Below are positions 17,328 to 27,821 of a stretch of DNA of 64,000 nt, piece by piece. The DNA is from Trinickia fusca (GTDB taxonomy: Bacteria; Pseudomonadota; Gammaproteobacteria; Burkholderiales; Burkholderiaceae). The stretch is taken from contig NZ_RBZV01000001.1 in assembly GCF_003628145.1 (NCBI RefSeq), positions 963,558 through 1,027,557 of the forward strand. Direction: 5' to 3'. A program made the position numbers and the translations under genes. Within the stretch, counting starts at the first letter, position 1; every line of letters begins with the position of its first letter. Under the pieces are notes generated by a model. The model was not told the origin of the DNA and did not search any database. It saw only the letters and a list, made by a program, of their open reading frames with translations.

Positions 17328-17365
17328 GCGGCCGCGAGCCTGTGCGTTGCGGGCTCGCGGGCCGC
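17328..17365 (+). terminator. GC-rich hairpin between xsc and pta
   Basis: GCGGCCGCGAGCC (17328-17340) pairs with GGCTCGCGGGCCGC (17352-17365) with one bulged base and an 11-base loop, starting 8 bases after the xsc stop. There is no T-run, so it is not a classical intrinsic terminator. It could stabilise the xsc 3' end or lower pta expression relative to xsc. Confidence 0.45.
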
Positions 17366-17452
17366 CGGTCGGCCGAACCAGCGGATTGCTCTGCTGCCTT
17401 CGGCCGCCCTTCATCTGCGGACGCCCCCGTCCCGTTGCGAGCCCATCACGCC

Positions 17453-18472
17453 ATGAAACCCCTGAACCGCATCGTCGAAGCCGCACGCACCTCGCCGACG
17501 CGCATCGTGCTCTGCGAGGCCGAAGATCCACGCGTGCTGGCCGCCGCCGTGCGTGCGAGCCGCGAGGACGTTGCGCGCATCGTGCTGGTCGGCAACCCGG
17601 ACGCGATCGGCGCGGCCGCCCGGCAGGAAGCGCTCGCGCTCGACGAGATCGCACTGGTCGACCCGGCCACGTCCGCGTGGCGTGCGCCGTTCGTCGACGA
17701 GCTCGTCGCGCTACGCGGCAGCAAAGGTATGACGCGCGAGCTCGCGCAAGCCGAAGTGCTCAAGCCGCTCGTGTTCGCCGACTTGATGGTGCGCCTCGGC
17801 CACGCGGACGGCTCCGTAGCGGGCGCCATTCACACGACCGCCGATGTCGTGCGCACGGCGATCCAACTGATCGGTCTCGAGCCATCGTTCAAGCTCGTGT
17901 CGAGCTTCTTCCTGATGATGCTTTGCGAGCCGTTCCACCACTACAAGGGCGGACTGATCTTCTCGGACTGCGCGCTCGTCGTCGATCCCGACGCGACCCA
18001 GCTTGCCGAGATCGCGATGGCCGCCGCCGACAGCGCGCGCAGCCTCCTGATGGAGGAGCCGCGCGTGGCCATGCTGTCATTCTCGACGAGCCATAGCGCG
18101 CATCACGCGCACGTCGACAAAGTGATCGACGCGACGCAGCGGGTGAAGTCATTGCGCCCCGGCCTCGCGATCGACGGCGACGTACAGCTCGACGCAGCGA
18201 TCGTTGCAGAGATCGCCGAACGCAAGATCGAGCACTCGCAGGTGGGGGGGCACGCGAATGTGCTCGTCTTCCCGAACCTCGACGCGGGCAATATCGGCTA
18301 CAAGCTCGCTGAACGCATCGGCGGTGCGAAGGCGATCGGGCCCATGCTGCAGGGCCTCAACCGCCCCGCCAACGACCTGTCACGCGGCTGCAGCGCCGAA
18401 GATATTTATTACGTGATCGCCGTGACGGCGGTCCAGGCACAAGCGGCACGCCAACGCGCGACGCCCCGCTAG
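17453..18472 (+). CDS. pta: Phosphate acetyltransferase
   Basis: A 339-aa enzyme of the short Pta class (PTA_PTB domain only), converting acetyl phosphate and CoA to acetyl-CoA. The start MKPLNRIVEA at 17453 matches the family; the longer frame is low-complexity. Landmarks are RIVLCEAEDPRVL near the N-terminus, GMTRELAQAEVLKPLVFADLMVRLGHADGSVAGA (residues 84-118) and the C-terminal NVLVFPNLDAGNIGYKLAERIGG. In bacteria that dissimilate sulfonates, Pta normally sits next to xsc and completes the conversion of the C2 carbon to acetyl-CoA. It is convergent with the VWA gene, 13 bp away. Confidence 0.93.
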   Translation: MKPLNRIVEAARTSPTRIVLCEAEDPRVLAAAVRASREDVARIVLVGNPDAIGAAARQEALALDEIALVDPATSAWRAPFVDELVALRGSKGMTRELAQAEVLKPLVFADLMVRLGHADGSVAGAIHTTADVVRTAIQLIGLEPSFKLVSSFFLMMLCEPFHHYKGGLIFSDCALVVDPDATQLAEIAMAAADSARSLLMEEPRVAMLSFSTSHSAHHAHVDKVIDATQRVKSLRPGLAIDGDVQLDAAIVAEIAERKIEHSQVGGHANVLVFPNLDAGNIGYKLAERIGGAKAIGPMLQGLNRPANDLSRGCSAEDIYYVIAVTAVQAQAARQRATPR

Positions 18473-18485
18473 CCCCCTAACGCCC

Positions 18486-20213
18486 CTACCGCCGCGCCCC
18501 GATCCACCGAGCAAGCGCCACGAACCGCGCCATGTCGAGGGGCGCAGCTGGATCGAGCGCCACGCAATGCCGGTAATACGGGCTCAGATCGAGCCCGACG
18601 CCGAGTCCGATCACGTCCACGTCGCGCAGCATCTCGTGCCGTGCGACCACATCCTTCAGATGGTTGTCGAGATAAAACGCGTCGTTGGCTTGCGCGGTCG
18701 CCGCATCCATCGGGCTGCCGTCCGAGATCACGACGAGGATGCGTCGCGCTTGCGCGCACGCGGCCAGCCGCGTACATGCCCATTCGACGGCCTCGCCGTC
18801 CACACCCTCTCGAAACAGATCTGCCTTGAAGAGCGCGGCGATCTCGGCACGTGTGCGCCGCCAGGTCTCGTCGGCACCCTTGAACACCCAATGACAGATC
18901 TCGTTCAGGCGCCCCGGATGCGGCGGCCGTCCGCGCGCAAGCCACTCGAGCCGCGCGCGGCCGCCATTGCACACCCCCGTCGTAAAGCCGAGCACCTCGG
19001 TCGCCAGCCCGGCCTGCTCGCTCGCGCGCACGAGGGTGTCGACCAGCATCGCGACGGGTTCGATATGCGCTTTCATCGACCCCGAGCAGTCGATCAGGAA
19101 GCCGACCACGCAATCGCCGCGCGGCCGCAGCCGCTCTCGCGTGAACACGCGCCGCTCGGCGGGCGAGCTGATGATCTGAGCCAGGCGCCGCCCGTCGATA
19201 CGCCCGTCCTCTTCGCCGAACGACCAGCCGTCTCGCTGCGGCACCGCGAGCTCAGCCTGCAACACGCGCGCGATCCGCGCGACATTGATGCCACGCGCAG
19301 CAATGCGCTCGTCGAGCCGCTCGCGGTACTCGCGCAGCAAGGCCTTGCGCACGAGCGTGCCCGGCCGAATCTCGCGGTCGAACTGCGTCGTATAGGCACG
19401 ATAGCCACGCTCGGCCGCACCCAACACGCGACTATCGCCCGTCTGCGCGCGCGCGGGCTGTGCTTCCTCCGATTCATCGAAGTCGACCCATAGCGAGAAC
19501 GACGTCAAGGCGTCGTCGGGTTCGGACGCGTCGTCGCCAGTTTCGGTAGCGAGCGCGGCACGTGCGTGGTCGAGCATGGCCGCGACGCGACACGCCAACT
19601 CGCGCGCGTCGTGCGCGTAGGCGCGCTGGTCGAGCCGGTGCCGGCGCAGGCCGGCGAGAGGCACGCCGATCGTCGGACCGATGCCGGCGCGCGTGGCCTC
19701 GATCAGGTCTTCGGTCGCTTCGAGCACCGGCCAGCCGGTCACGCGCGACCATACGATCTGCACGACCGTGTAGATGAGCATGCCGAGATGACCATCGGTA
19801 AGCCCCGCGCGGCAGTATGCCCTCGACCACGCTTCGAAGCGGTAGCGCAGGTTGTGCGCAAGGCCATGCATGCCGGGCAACGCCAACGCTTCGCAGCGCA
19901 CCTGCTCGAACAGTTCGAACAACAGGCGCTCGACCGGATCTCCGGGAGACAGTAGCCGATGCAGCGCCGCGTCGGAATGCGTGAGCCGCAATGCAGCGCC
20001 GTCGGCTGCGCCGCGCAGCGAGGCGAAATCATCTTCGTGGGCGTTGCTGCGCAAATGCGGCGCATGCAGCGGTAGCGGCCGCAACTGCCGACACAGGCGG
20101 CCGCCCCGATAATGCAGCGCGGCGTCGCCGGTGAGCGCACGCACGGCCGCCGCGCACAACGCCTCTCGGCGCCGCGCGGCGCACACGGCCTCAGGCGACG
20201 CAGTCACGGGCAC
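18486..20213 (-). CDS. CobT-like VWA-domain protein
   Basis: A 575-aa protein related to the CobT subunit of aerobic cobaltochelatase. The N-terminal half (to about 330) is the helical CobT domain with an acidic insert near 250-275. The C-terminal von Willebrand A domain has the MIDAS motif DCSGS (about residue 380), a Thr in LGFTTG and the ISDGSP Asp. It overlaps the CobS-like ATPase gene by 10 bp, so the two are coupled. No CobN and no cobalamin synthesis gene occurs in this window. AAA+/VWA pairs of this kind also act in metal insertion or enzyme activation (NorQD, CoxDE), and that role here is inference. Confidence 0.75.
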   Translation of the reverse strand: MPVTASPEAVCAARRREALCAAAVRALTGDAALHYRGGRLCRQLRPLPLHAPHLRSNAHEDDFASLRGAADGAALRLTHSDAALHRLLSPGDPVERLLFELFEQVRCEALALPGMHGLAHNLRYRFEAWSRAYCRAGLTDGHLGMLIYTVVQIVWSRVTGWPVLEATEDLIEATRAGIGPTIGVPLAGLRRHRLDQRAYAHDARELACRVAAMLDHARAALATETGDDASEPDDALTSFSLWVDFDESEEAQPARAQTGDSRVLGAAERGYRAYTTQFDREIRPGTLVRKALLREYRERLDERIAARGINVARIARVLQAELAVPQRDGWSFGEEDGRIDGRRLAQIISSPAERRVFTRERLRPRGDCVVGFLIDCSGSMKAHIEPVAMLVDTLVRASEQAGLATEVLGFTTGVCNGGRARLEWLARGRPPHPGRLNEICHWVFKGADETWRRTRAEIAALFKADLFREGVDGEAVEWACTRLAACAQARRILVVISDGSPMDAATAQANDAFYLDNHLKDVVARHEMLRDVDVIGLGVGLDLSPYYRHCVALDPAAPLDMARFVALARWIGARR

Positions 20214-21205
20214 AGCGGCGTGCCGCCGCTCGATTCACCGTCCAGCGACGCCCCGAAGAGCTCGACGCCGAAGCAGCGCTGGTAATACTCAGCGACGATC
20301 GGCCGCTCGGACTCGTCGCATTTGTTCAAGAACGTCAGCCGGAATGCGAGCGCGGGATCGCGAAAGATCTGGCAATTCTCGGCCCAGTTGATCACGGTGC
20401 GCGGCGACATCAACGTAGAGAGATCACCGGTGGCGAACCCCTTGCGCGTCAGCGCGGCCATGCTGACCATCGACTCGACGAGCGCGCGGCCCGCCTCGTC
20501 GGCCATGTCGGGCACGCGCGCGAGCACGATGCCCGCCTCCTCCTCGCGCGGCAGATAGTTGAGCGTCGCCACCACGTTCCAGCGATCCATCTGCGCGTGG
20601 TTGAGCATCTGCGTGCCGTGATAGAGGCCGTTGAGATTGCCGAGGCCGACTGTATTCGTCGTCGCGAACAACCGGAAGTACCGATGTGGATGGATCACGC
20701 GGTTCTGATCGAGCAGCGTGAAACTGCCATCGCGCTCCAGAATCCGCTGGATGACGAACATCACGTCGGGACGGCCCGCGTCGTATTCGTCGAAGATCAA
20801 CGCGACCGGGCGCTGCAACGCCCACGGCACGATGCCTTCCTGGAACTCGGTGACCTGACGATCGTCGCGCACGACGATCGCATCCTTGCCGACCAGATCT
20901 AGCCGGCTGATATGACCGTCGAGGTTCACGCGCACGCACGGCCAGTTCAGCCGTGCGGCGACCTGTTCGATGTGCGTCGACTTGCCCGTGCCGTGCAGGC
21001 CCTGAACCATCACGCGCCGGTTGCGCGTGAAACCGGCGAGGATCGCGAGCGTCACCTCCGCGTTGAAGCGGTAGGCCGAATCGACGTCTGGCACGTGGTC
21101 GTCGCCCTCGCTGAACGCCGGGACCATCAGATTGGAGTCGATGCCGAAGTGTTCGCGCACCGACACCATGCGATCCGGCATCTCCTTCGTGAAATCCGTC
21201 GTCAC
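20204..21205 (-). CDS. CobS-like MoxR-type AAA+ ATPase
   Basis: A 333-aa AAA+ ATPase related to CobS. The start is GTG at 21205, behind GAGGAG. The longer frame adds ten residues without a site, and 333 aa equals the usual CobS length. Walker A GLHGTGKS lies at residues 69-76, Walker [10 protein letters not shown] near 130, and sensor-1 [10 protein letters not shown] near 180. The N-terminal [16 protein letters not shown] is CobS-like. It should form a hexamer that works with the downstream VWA partner. Genes for the chelatase large subunit CobN are absent, so cobalt chelation for B12 is not supported by the neighbourhood. The pair may remodel or metallate an island enzyme. Confidence 0.8.
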   Translation of the reverse strand: MTTDFTKEMPDRMVSVREHFGIDSNLMVPAFSEGDDHVPDVDSAYRFNAEVTLAILAGFTRNRRVMVQGLHGTGKSTHIEQVAARLNWPCVRVNLDGHISRLDLVGKDAIVVRDDRQVTEFQEGIVPWALQRPVALIFDEYDAGRPDVMFVIQRILERDGSFTLLDQNRVIHPHRYFRLFATTNTVGLGNLNGLYHGTQMLNHAQMDRWNVVATLNYLPREEEAGIVLARVPDMADEAGRALVESMVSMAALTRKGFATGDLSTLMSPRTVINWAENCQIFRDPALAFRLTFLNKCDESERPIVAEYYQRCFGVELFGASLDGESSGGTPLCP

Positions 21206-21466
21206 AGCACTCTCCTCACGACCACGCCACCGCAAGCCAACTCAAATCTCGGTACAAATTGTATCGGCTGATTTTCGCCCGCTGATAGGACCAGTGGCCG
21301 GGTTTCGGCTGGTACAGCCGCGTCTTTTGATCCCGAATCGGCACTTTGCGTTTCACTTTCGACCACGCGAACGGGTGTGGGCTTGCGAATGCCCTCGCCA
21401 TCCACGACATTGAAGCGAACAGCATGAAACGCGATGTTTCGCATGGACTGTCGGGAGACGCCTTTC

Positions 21467-23104
21467 ATGGACCTGGAAGTCGACTATCTGATCGTTGGCG
21501 CGGGATCGGCGGGATGCGTGCTGGCCAATCGCTTGAGCGCCGATCCGCTCAATTCGGTCTTGCTGCTAGAAGCGGGCGGCGCTGACACCAATCCCTGGAT
21601 CCACGTGCCGGTCGGCTACTTCAAGACCATGCACGATCCCGAACTCGACTGGTGCTATCGCACCGAGCCGGCCGACAACGTCGCCGGCCGCCGGATCGAT
21701 TGGCCGCGCGGCAAAGTGCTGGGTGGCTCCAGTTCGCTCAACGGCCTCCTCTATGTGCGCGGACAGCGTGAGGACTACGATCGATGGGCAGAACTCGGCA
21801 ATCGTGGCTGGCGCTATGTCGACGTCCTGCCCTACTTCAAGAAATCCGAAGACCAGGAGCGTGGCGCCGACGCTTATCACGGCGTAGGCGGGCCGCTGAA
21901 AGTCTCCGATCTGCGGTTGCGCCGGCCGATCGCCGATCATTTCATCGCGGCCGCGCAGGACCTCGGCATCCCGTTCAATCCCGACTACAACGGCGCCAGC
22001 CAGGAAGGCGTCGGCTACTTCCAGCAAACCGCGTATAAGGGCTTGCGCTGGAGCACCGCGAAGGGCTTTCTGAAGCCGGTGCGCTCGCGCGCTAACCTGC
22101 ACGTCGAGACGCATGCCCAGACCTTGCGCGTGCTCTTCGAAGGCAACGCGGCCATCGGTGTCGAGTACGTGCAGGGCGGCGAGCGCAAGACGGCGCGCGC
22201 GCGTGTTGAGGTCATCCTCGCGTCCGGCACGATCGGCTCGCCGCAACTGCTCCAGCACTCTGGCATCGGCCCCGCGACGCTGCTGCAAAGTGTCGGCGTA
22301 CCCGTGCGCCTCGATCTGCCCGGCGTCGGACGGAATCTGCAGGACCACTTGCAGGTTCGACTCGTGTTCCGCACGCGCGAACGCACGCTCAACGATGAGA
22401 TCAACCATCCGCTTCGCAAAGCGTGGATCGGCATGCAATACGCGCTCTGGCGTACCGGGCCGCTCACGCTGGCCGCGAGCCAGGTCGCCATCTTCACGCG
22501 CTCCAACCCGGACGTCGATCGTCCCGACATCCAGTTCCACATGCAGCCGCTCAGTGCCGACAAGCCCGGCAAAGGCCCCCACCCGTTCTCGGCGTTCACT
22601 TCGTCGGTGTGCCAGCTGCGGCCGTTCAGCCGCGGCAGCATCGAGATCCGCTCGGCCGATCCACTGCAGTATCCGGCCATCCACGCCAACTATTTGTCGG
22701 ACGAGCGCGACCATCCGGTCGTGATCGGCGGGATCAAGGTCGCACGGCGCATCGCCGCCGCGCCCTCGCTCGCGCCGCACATCGTTTCCGAGTTCGTGCC
22801 CGGCGCGCACTATCGAAGCGATGCCGAGCTGCTCGAGGCGGCGCGCCAGTTCAGCCAGTCGATCTATCACCCGGCGGGCACCTGCAAGATGGGCCGCGAT
22901 CGACTCGCGGTCGTCGACGAGCGACTGCGCGTGCACGGCGTCGCGCGGCTGCGCGTAGTCGACGCGTCGATCATGCCGGAGCTCGTCTCGGGCAACACCA
23001 ACGCGCCCGTCATCATGATCGCCGAGAAGGCCGCGGACATGATCCTCGAAGACCGGGCGTCGCGAGCCATATCGAGGTGCGAGCACACCGATGCGGGCAC
23101 GTGA
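21467..23104 (+). CDS. iseJ: GMC flavoprotein dehydrogenase, candidate isethionate dehydrogenase
   Basis: A 545-aa glucose-methanol-choline oxidoreductase. The start [11 protein letters not shown] at 21467 follows GGGAG. The FAD Rossmann motif is [18 protein letters not shown] signature 1 is [18 protein letters not shown] (near 85-102), and signature 2 is [16 protein letters not shown]. The active-site His468 lies in [10 protein letters not shown], with Asn512 in SGNTNAP. Relatives oxidise alcohols to aldehydes; IseJ of Cupriavidus necator oxidises isethionate to sulfoacetaldehyde. Placement between pta/cobST and sauRSTU supports that role, which is inference. Choline dehydrogenase (BetA) is less likely, as no betaine genes are nearby. 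It is convergent with sauU, 111 bp away. Confidence 0.72.
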   Translation: MDLEVDYLIVGAGSAGCVLANRLSADPLNSVLLLEAGGADTNPWIHVPVGYFKTMHDPELDWCYRTEPADNVAGRRIDWPRGKVLGGSSSLNGLLYVRGQREDYDRWAELGNRGWRYVDVLPYFKKSEDQERGADAYHGVGGPLKVSDLRLRRPIADHFIAAAQDLGIPFNPDYNGASQEGVGYFQQTAYKGLRWSTAKGFLKPVRSRANLHVETHAQTLRVLFEGNAAIGVEYVQGGERKTARARVEVILASGTIGSPQLLQHSGIGPATLLQSVGVPVRLDLPGVGRNLQDHLQVRLVFRTRERTLNDEINHPLRKAWIGMQYALWRTGPLTLAASQVAIFTRSNPDVDRPDIQFHMQPLSADKPGKGPHPFSAFTSSVCQLRPFSRGSIEIRSADPLQYPAIHANYLSDERDHPVVIGGIKVARRIAAAPSLAPHIVSEFVPGAHYRSDAELLEAARQFSQSIYHPAGTCKMGRDRLAVVDERLRVHGVARLRVVDASIMPELVSGNTNAPVIMIAEKAADMILEDRASRAISRCEHTDAGT

Positions 23105-23215
23105 AGCGTGGGCGGGCAAGCGCCAGCAGTCGAGGCGCATGGCGACGAACCGTGTGGACGACGCGGCCGGTCCCATGTGAGTCCGTGAGCCCTTCGCTCG
23201 CACGCCTTGGCCCGC

Positions 23216-24598
23216 TCAACGCCGCCAGTGCAGCGGCCGGCGCAGGGTATGCCGCTCGATCCGCACGGTCGGCACCCTGTCGAGAAACGCGAACGCACCA
23301 CCGTCGCGGGCGCCCTCGCGCCGCTCGCGCTCCTCGTCGGCCTCGACGGTGCGATTCGTGTTGATGAACAGCGCCGCGACGATGCCGAGCGCGAGCAGCC
23401 CGGCCGAGATCGTGAACGGCACGTTATAGCTGCCGGTACGTTCGATCAGGTAGCCGAACACGACCGGCGAAACCATGCCGGCGATACCGAAGCCGGTGTT
23501 CATCATGCCGCCCGCCGTGCCAGCGTACTTGCCTGCGATATCGAGCGGCAGGGTCCAGAGGACCGGATTCGTGATTTCGAGGAAGAAGAACGACCCGGTC
23601 AGCAACCACACCGCCGTCAACGGGTTCGCCACCGAGATCATCGGCACCAGGAACGCGAGCGAGCCGCCCATGCCGACCACCAGCACCGCACAGCGTGCGA
23701 AACGCAGCCGCCCGGTGAGCTTGAAGATCCGGTCCGACACCACCCCGCCGAACGTGTCGCCTACCACGCCAGCGAGCAGCGGTAACGCCGTGAAGAGCGC
23801 GAGCTGCTTGAGGTCGAAGCCGCGTGACTCCTTCAGGTAGGACGGCAGCCAGGTCAGATAAACCCACAGCAGCCAGCCATAGCAGAAGTCGACGAAGGTG
23901 ACGAGCCACATGCGGTGGATCAGCTTGCGCCACGGCGTCGCCGAGCGCTTCGCGCGCTCACAGTCGCCGGCGCGATAGCCGATTTCGGCAGTTTCCTCGG
24001 GCGTGATGCGGCGATTCTGTTCCGGCGAATTCGTGAAGACGAAGAGATAGAGCACCGTCCACGCAAGGCTCGCGATACCGAGCAGGATGAACGCCTGCCG
24101 CCAGCCGCTCGCGACCACCACCGCGAGCACGAGCGGCGGCGTAATGGCGCCGCCGAGGCGCGCGAAGCTGTGCGTGATGCCCTGTGCAAAGCCACGCTCG
24201 CCGACCGGCATCCAGTAGGTAAATGCGCGCGTGGCGGTGGGGAACGCACCGCCCTCGCCGATACCGAGCGCGAAGCGCATGATCACCAGCACGATGACGC
24301 TGCCGGCGAAGCCGGTCCCGAGCGTCGCGGCTCCCCAGATCAGCGAGAGCACCGTCAGCACGAGCTTCGGACCGAACTTGTCCGCTAACCAGCCGCCGAT
24401 GATCTGCATGGCCGCATACGGGTAGGCGAACGCCGAAAACACGAGACCGAGTTGCACGGTCGTCAGCCCCATCTCATGGCGGATCAGCGGTCCCGCGACT
24501 GCAATGTTCACTCGGTCGATGTAAGAGATGAAATACATCAGGCACATGACCGCCAAAATGATGTGGCGCGTCTTCACGCGTTGCGCAAGCTGTTTCAT
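23216..24598 (-). CDS. sauU: MFS transporter, probable sulfoacetate importer
   Basis: A 460-aa major facilitator of the anion:cation symporter family with about 12 membrane segments. The N-terminal motif is [16 protein letters not shown], the loop 2-3 motif [11 protein letters not shown], and [13 protein letters not shown] follows. TAGGAGACA precedes the ATG. The cluster sauS-sauT-sauU on one strand with a divergent IclR gene is the arrangement known from Cupriavidus necator, where SauU carries sulfoacetate. The C-terminal tail is unusually charged ([15 protein letters not shown]). A 78-bp gap separates it from sauT. Substrate assignment is by gene order; other acids are carried by the same family. 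Confidence 0.8.
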   Translation of the reverse strand: MKQLAQRVKTRHIILAVMCLMYFISYIDRVNIAVAGPLIRHEMGLTTVQLGLVFSAFAYPYAAMQIIGGWLADKFGPKLVLTVLSLIWGAATLGTGFAGSVIVLVIMRFALGIGEGGAFPTATRAFTYWMPVGERGFAQGITHSFARLGGAITPPLVLAVVVASGWRQAFILLGIASLAWTVLYLFVFTNSPEQNRRITPEETAEIGYRAGDCERAKRSATPWRKLIHRMWLVTFVDFCYGWLLWVYLTWLPSYLKESRGFDLKQLALFTALPLLAGVVGDTFGGVVSDRIFKLTGRLRFARCAVLVVGMGGSLAFLVPMISVANPLTAVWLLTGSFFFLEITNPVLWTLPLDIAGKYAGTAGGMMNTGFGIAGMVSPVVFGYLIERTGSYNVPFTISAGLLALGIVAALFINTNRTVEADEERERREGARDGGAFAFLDRVPTVRIERHTLRRPLHWRR

Positions 24599-24676
24599 GC
24601 TGTTGTCTCCTACTGTCCTCTCTTGACGACTGCGATGCCCATGACGGACCGCACGGCGTGACCGGGGCAGCGGGCC

Positions 24677-26266
24677 TCAGCCGGGCGCCGGGGCCACCAG
24701 CTTCAGACGCTGCACCTTGCCCGACGGGCCGCGTGGCAGCTCTTTGACGAAGTGGATTTCCTTCGGCGTTTTGTAGCGGCCCAGCTCGCGCAGGCAGTGG
24801 GCGTACAGCTCCTTCACATTGGGCGTGCCGGCCCAATGCGACTCGCGCGGCACGACGAACGCAACGATCTCCTGCCCGTAGGCGGGATCGGGCACGCCGA
24901 CCGCGGCGGCATCGAGCACGCCCGGATGGCGCAGCAGCGCCTCGTCGATCTCACGCGGCGCGATGTTTTCGCCGCCCTTGATGATCAACTCCTTCGAACG
25001 GCCGTTGATGTAGAAGTAGCCGTCGTCGTCCTGATAACCGAGGTCGCCGGTGCGCAGCCAGCCGTCGGCCGTGAAGGCCTTCTCGGTTTCCTCCGGGCGC
25101 TTGTAATAGCCGCGCATCACCTGATCGCCGCGCAGCACGATTTCGCCGAGGTGATGCGGGGCGCACGCGCGGCCTTCGAGATCGATCACCTTCGCCTCGC
25201 CCCCCGAGGGCAGCCCGATGCTGCCGATGCGCCGCCGAGCCGGATCGTAGGGATTGCTGAACATGGGCGCGGCGGTTTCGGTCATCCCCATCGTCTCGAT
25301 GATGCCGATGCCGAAACGCGCCTCGAACGCGCGGTGATGGTCGCCCGGCAACGCGGCCGACGCGCTACGACAAAACTTCAGTGCCGAGAGGTCCAGGCCG
25401 CCCGGCTCATCGCCGTTGAGCAGGTACGCGATGATGGTGGGCACCACGTTGATCCACGTACAGCCGAAGCGCGCGACGTCGCGCCAGAATGTGCGCGCCG
25501 AAAAGCGCGGCACCATGACGACCGAGCCGACGTGATAGAGCGGCGTGATGAGCGTCACGACCAGCCCGTTGATATGGTAAAGCGGCAGCGACGCGAGCAC
25601 GCGATCCTCGGCGCCGAGCCGATGTTCGATGCTGATGTTGCGCGCGTTCGCGAGCAGGTTGTGGTGGCTCAGCAGCACGCCCTTGGGGGCGCCCGTCGTG
25701 CCGGAGGTGTACATCAACAAGGCGATATCCTTCGCGTCGCCGCTGGCGCTCATCAGGGCTTCGTCGTCCGTGCCGACGCTCGCCGCCTCGGGCGCGTCGG
25801 CGAGCACGGGCAGCTCGGTAGCATCGGGCGCCGTGCGCACGAGGGCGACCTCTCGCATCGTGCCCTGCTCATGTAACTCGGATCGCACCGCGGCTAGCGC
25901 GTCGATCGTTTCGTCGCAGGCAAAAATCATGCGCGTGTCCGAATGTTCGACGATGTAGCGCAGTTGCGACGCCTGGCACAGCAGGTTCAGCGGATGCGCG
26001 ATGAGCCCGCTGTACATCGCGCCGAGTAGCAGCACGGCGGTCTGGGTGCCATTGCCCATGAACACCGAGACGACGTCGCCTGGCCGCAGGCCAGCGGTGC
26101 GAAAGTGCCTTTCGAGCGCGCGGCAGCGCTCACGCAGCATGGCGAAGGTGATCACCGCGCCGGCCGCCGCCTCGTCGCCCTCCGGCGCGGCCAGCAGGAA
26201 CGGCTTGTCGGGATATTGCGCGGCGCGCGCGTCGATCAAGGCGCGCAGAGTCATGGGCGTGCTCAT
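24677..26266 (-). CDS. sauT: Sulfoacetate-CoA ligase
   Basis: A 529-aa acyl-adenylate-forming ligase. Core motifs: the ATP/AMP loop LLMYTSGTTGAPKGV (near residue 187), ETMGMTETAAPMFSNP (A5 region), WLRTGDLGYQDDDGYF, INGRSKELIIKGGENIAP (A8 hinge), and the C-terminal catalytic Lys in LPRGPSGKVQRL. It would convert sulfoacetate, CoA and ATP to sulfoacetyl-CoA with release of AMP, in the cytoplasm. Its start overlaps the sauS stop by 4 bp, so it is coupled to the dehydrogenase that uses its product. The substrate is inferred from this coupling and from the xsc island; the motifs alone would fit many short-chain acids. Confidence 0.83.
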   Translation of the reverse strand: MSTPMTLRALIDARAAQYPDKPFLLAAPEGDEAAAGAVITFAMLRERCRALERHFRTAGLRPGDVVSVFMGNGTQTAVLLLGAMYSGLIAHPLNLLCQASQLRYIVEHSDTRMIFACDETIDALAAVRSELHEQGTMREVALVRTAPDATELPVLADAPEAASVGTDDEALMSASGDAKDIALLMYTSGTTGAPKGVLLSHHNLLANARNISIEHRLGAEDRVLASLPLYHINGLVVTLITPLYHVGSVVMVPRFSARTFWRDVARFGCTWINVVPTIIAYLLNGDEPGGLDLSALKFCRSASAALPGDHHRAFEARFGIGIIETMGMTETAAPMFSNPYDPARRRIGSIGLPSGGEAKVIDLEGRACAPHHLGEIVLRGDQVMRGYYKRPEETEKAFTADGWLRTGDLGYQDDDGYFYINGRSKELIIKGGENIAPREIDEALLRHPGVLDAAAVGVPDPAYGQEIVAFVVPRESHWAGTPNVKELYAHCLRELGRYKTPKEIHFVKELPRGPSGKVQRLKLVAPAPG

Positions 26267-27708
26267 CGGCCGACGCTCCTGAAGTAGTCGCCGAGTAGCT
26301 CGTCGAGCTCCGGCACACGCTCTGCGAGCGCATAGGCGACGCGCGTCACGTTCAGGTATTGGCGAAAGCCGAGATTGCCCGAGAAGTTATTGCGGCCCCA
26401 GGTGCCGCAGCCCATCGACAGCGAGAACGGCAGGCCATTGTCGAAGTTGCCGCCCGTCGCGAGGCAGTGCGCCTGGTTGACGATCACGCGCGCGACCGGC
26501 AACTGCTCGCCCAGCGCGACGGCGAGGTCCATGTGTGCCGTGTGCAGGCCAACCGAGTGGCCCGCGCCCATGTACGCGTAGATATTGCGCACGATGCGTG
26601 TGGCATCGGCGAAATCGCGCGCGCGATAGACCGCGAGCACCGGCGCAAGCTTCTCTCCCGAGAACGGGTGGTCGGCACCGAAGCCGCTTTCCTCGACCAT
26701 CAGGACGCGCGGCTCACGCTCGGCGACGTCGTCGAGGCCAGCCGTCTGCGCAATCCGCGTCGCGGATTTTGCGGTGCAGCGCTCGGAAAGCTTGCCGTCG
26801 TGCCACATCGTCGCCTGCAGTTGTGCCTTCTGCGTCGCATCGAGGAGCACGCTGCCACACCGCTGCAGCTCGCCGAGCATGGCGTCGTAAACCGCGTCCT
26901 CGATCACGACGCTGTTTTCCGACGAGCAACTCGTCGCATTGTCGAAGGTCTTCGACAGCACGATCTTGCGCGCCGCATCGGGCAGATCGGCCGAGCGCTC
27001 GACGATCGACGCGACGTTGCCGGCGCCGACGCCGAAGGCCGGCGTGCCGCTCGTGTAGGCCATGCGCACGTTCGCCTGCGAGCCGGTCGCCACGACCAGA
27101 TCCGCCTCGCGCATCAGCGCGGCAGTCGCGGCCTTGCTGATTGGCGCAGGCAGAATCTGCACGAGCGCGGGATCGAGTCCGGCCTTTTCGAACTGCGCGT
27201 GGATGAAGTCGATCAGCAACGCGCATGACGAATAGCCCTTTGGCGAAGGAGAGACGATCACCGCGTTGCCGCATTTGAGCGCGTTGATGATCTTGTTCGC
27301 GGGCGTCGCCACCGGGTTGGTGGACGGCGTGACCGCAGCCACCACGCCTACTGCGCGTGCGATCTCGACGATGCCGTTTGCCGGGTCGCGTGCGATCACG
27401 CCGCAGGTCGGCCGACCATGCAGATCGCGCAGCAGCCCGAGTGTCTTGCGAAAATTCTTGCGAAACTTGTCGTCGGCGTTGCCAAGCCCGGTATCGCGTA
27501 CCGCCAGCTCGGCGAGTTGGCGATTGCGCGTGGGCTCCATGATCGCCCAAGCGGCAGCGGCGGTAGCCGTGTCGAGCGCCGCCTGGCCGGCGAACTCGAA
27601 TGCGCGCTGCGCCTCGCGTGCGCGCGCAACGAGCGCGGCGACGCGCTGCTTCACCTCCTCTTCTGCTGGCGTGCCGGCGGTTTCGGCTGCTGTGGCCCTG
27701 ATATTCAT
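26263..27708 (-). CDS. sauS: Acylating sulfoacetaldehyde dehydrogenase
   Basis: A 481-aa CoA-acylating aldehyde dehydrogenase (EutE/AdhE-like class). The start is ATG at 27708, eight bases after AGGAG; the GTG three codons earlier overlaps the site. The nucleophile Cys261 lies in NATSCSSENSVV. The NAD-binding region includes AVTPSTNPVATPANKI and GSQANVRMAYTSG. The C-terminal GGNFDNGLPFSLSMGCGTWG is typical of acylating enzymes. Predicted reaction: sulfoacetyl-CoA reduced to sulfoacetaldehyde and CoA with NADPH, feeding Xsc. It is first in the sauSTU operon and divergent from sauR across a strong palindrome. Confidence 0.88.
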   Translation of the reverse strand: MNIRATAAETAGTPAEEEVKQRVAALVARAREAQRAFEFAGQAALDTATAAAAWAIMEPTRNRQLAELAVRDTGLGNADDKFRKNFRKTLGLLRDLHGRPTCGVIARDPANGIVEIARAVGVVAAVTPSTNPVATPANKIINALKCGNAVIVSPSPKGYSSCALLIDFIHAQFEKAGLDPALVQILPAPISKAATAALMREADLVVATGSQANVRMAYTSGTPAFGVGAGNVASIVERSADLPDAARKIVLSKTFDNATSCSSENSVVIEDAVYDAMLGELQRCGSVLLDATQKAQLQATMWHDGKLSERCTAKSATRIAQTAGLDDVAEREPRVLMVEESGFGADHPFSGEKLAPVLAVYRARDFADATRIVRNIYAYMGAGHSVGLHTAHMDLAVALGEQLPVARVIVNQAHCLATGGNFDNGLPFSLSMGCGTWGRNNFSGNLGFRQYLNVTRVAYALAERVPELDELLGDYFRSVGR

Positions 27709-27821
27709 ACGCGGCACTCCTGATCGAAAGCATTGGCGGTACTACCAATCTATTCGTCAGCAGCGGGTTGCGAGTCCCGTTTCTCGGTCATTCTTCGACT
27801 GCATCGGCCAGGGCAACTGAA

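Noticed and set aside
18486-21205. Cobalamin biosynthesis locus
   Set aside because: Only CobS- and CobT-like proteins are present; CobN and all other cob genes are missing here, so B12 synthesis was not called.
21426-21440. GAAAC-GCGAT-GTTTC inverted repeat before the iseJ candidate
   Set aside because: Five-base arms are expected by chance at this GC content, and it lies in the probable leader close to the start codon; not strong enough to call an operator.
21467-23104. Choline dehydrogenase betA
   Set aside because: The GMC motifs allow it, but no betaine aldehyde dehydrogenase, BetI or choline transporter is nearby, while sulfonate genes lie on both sides.
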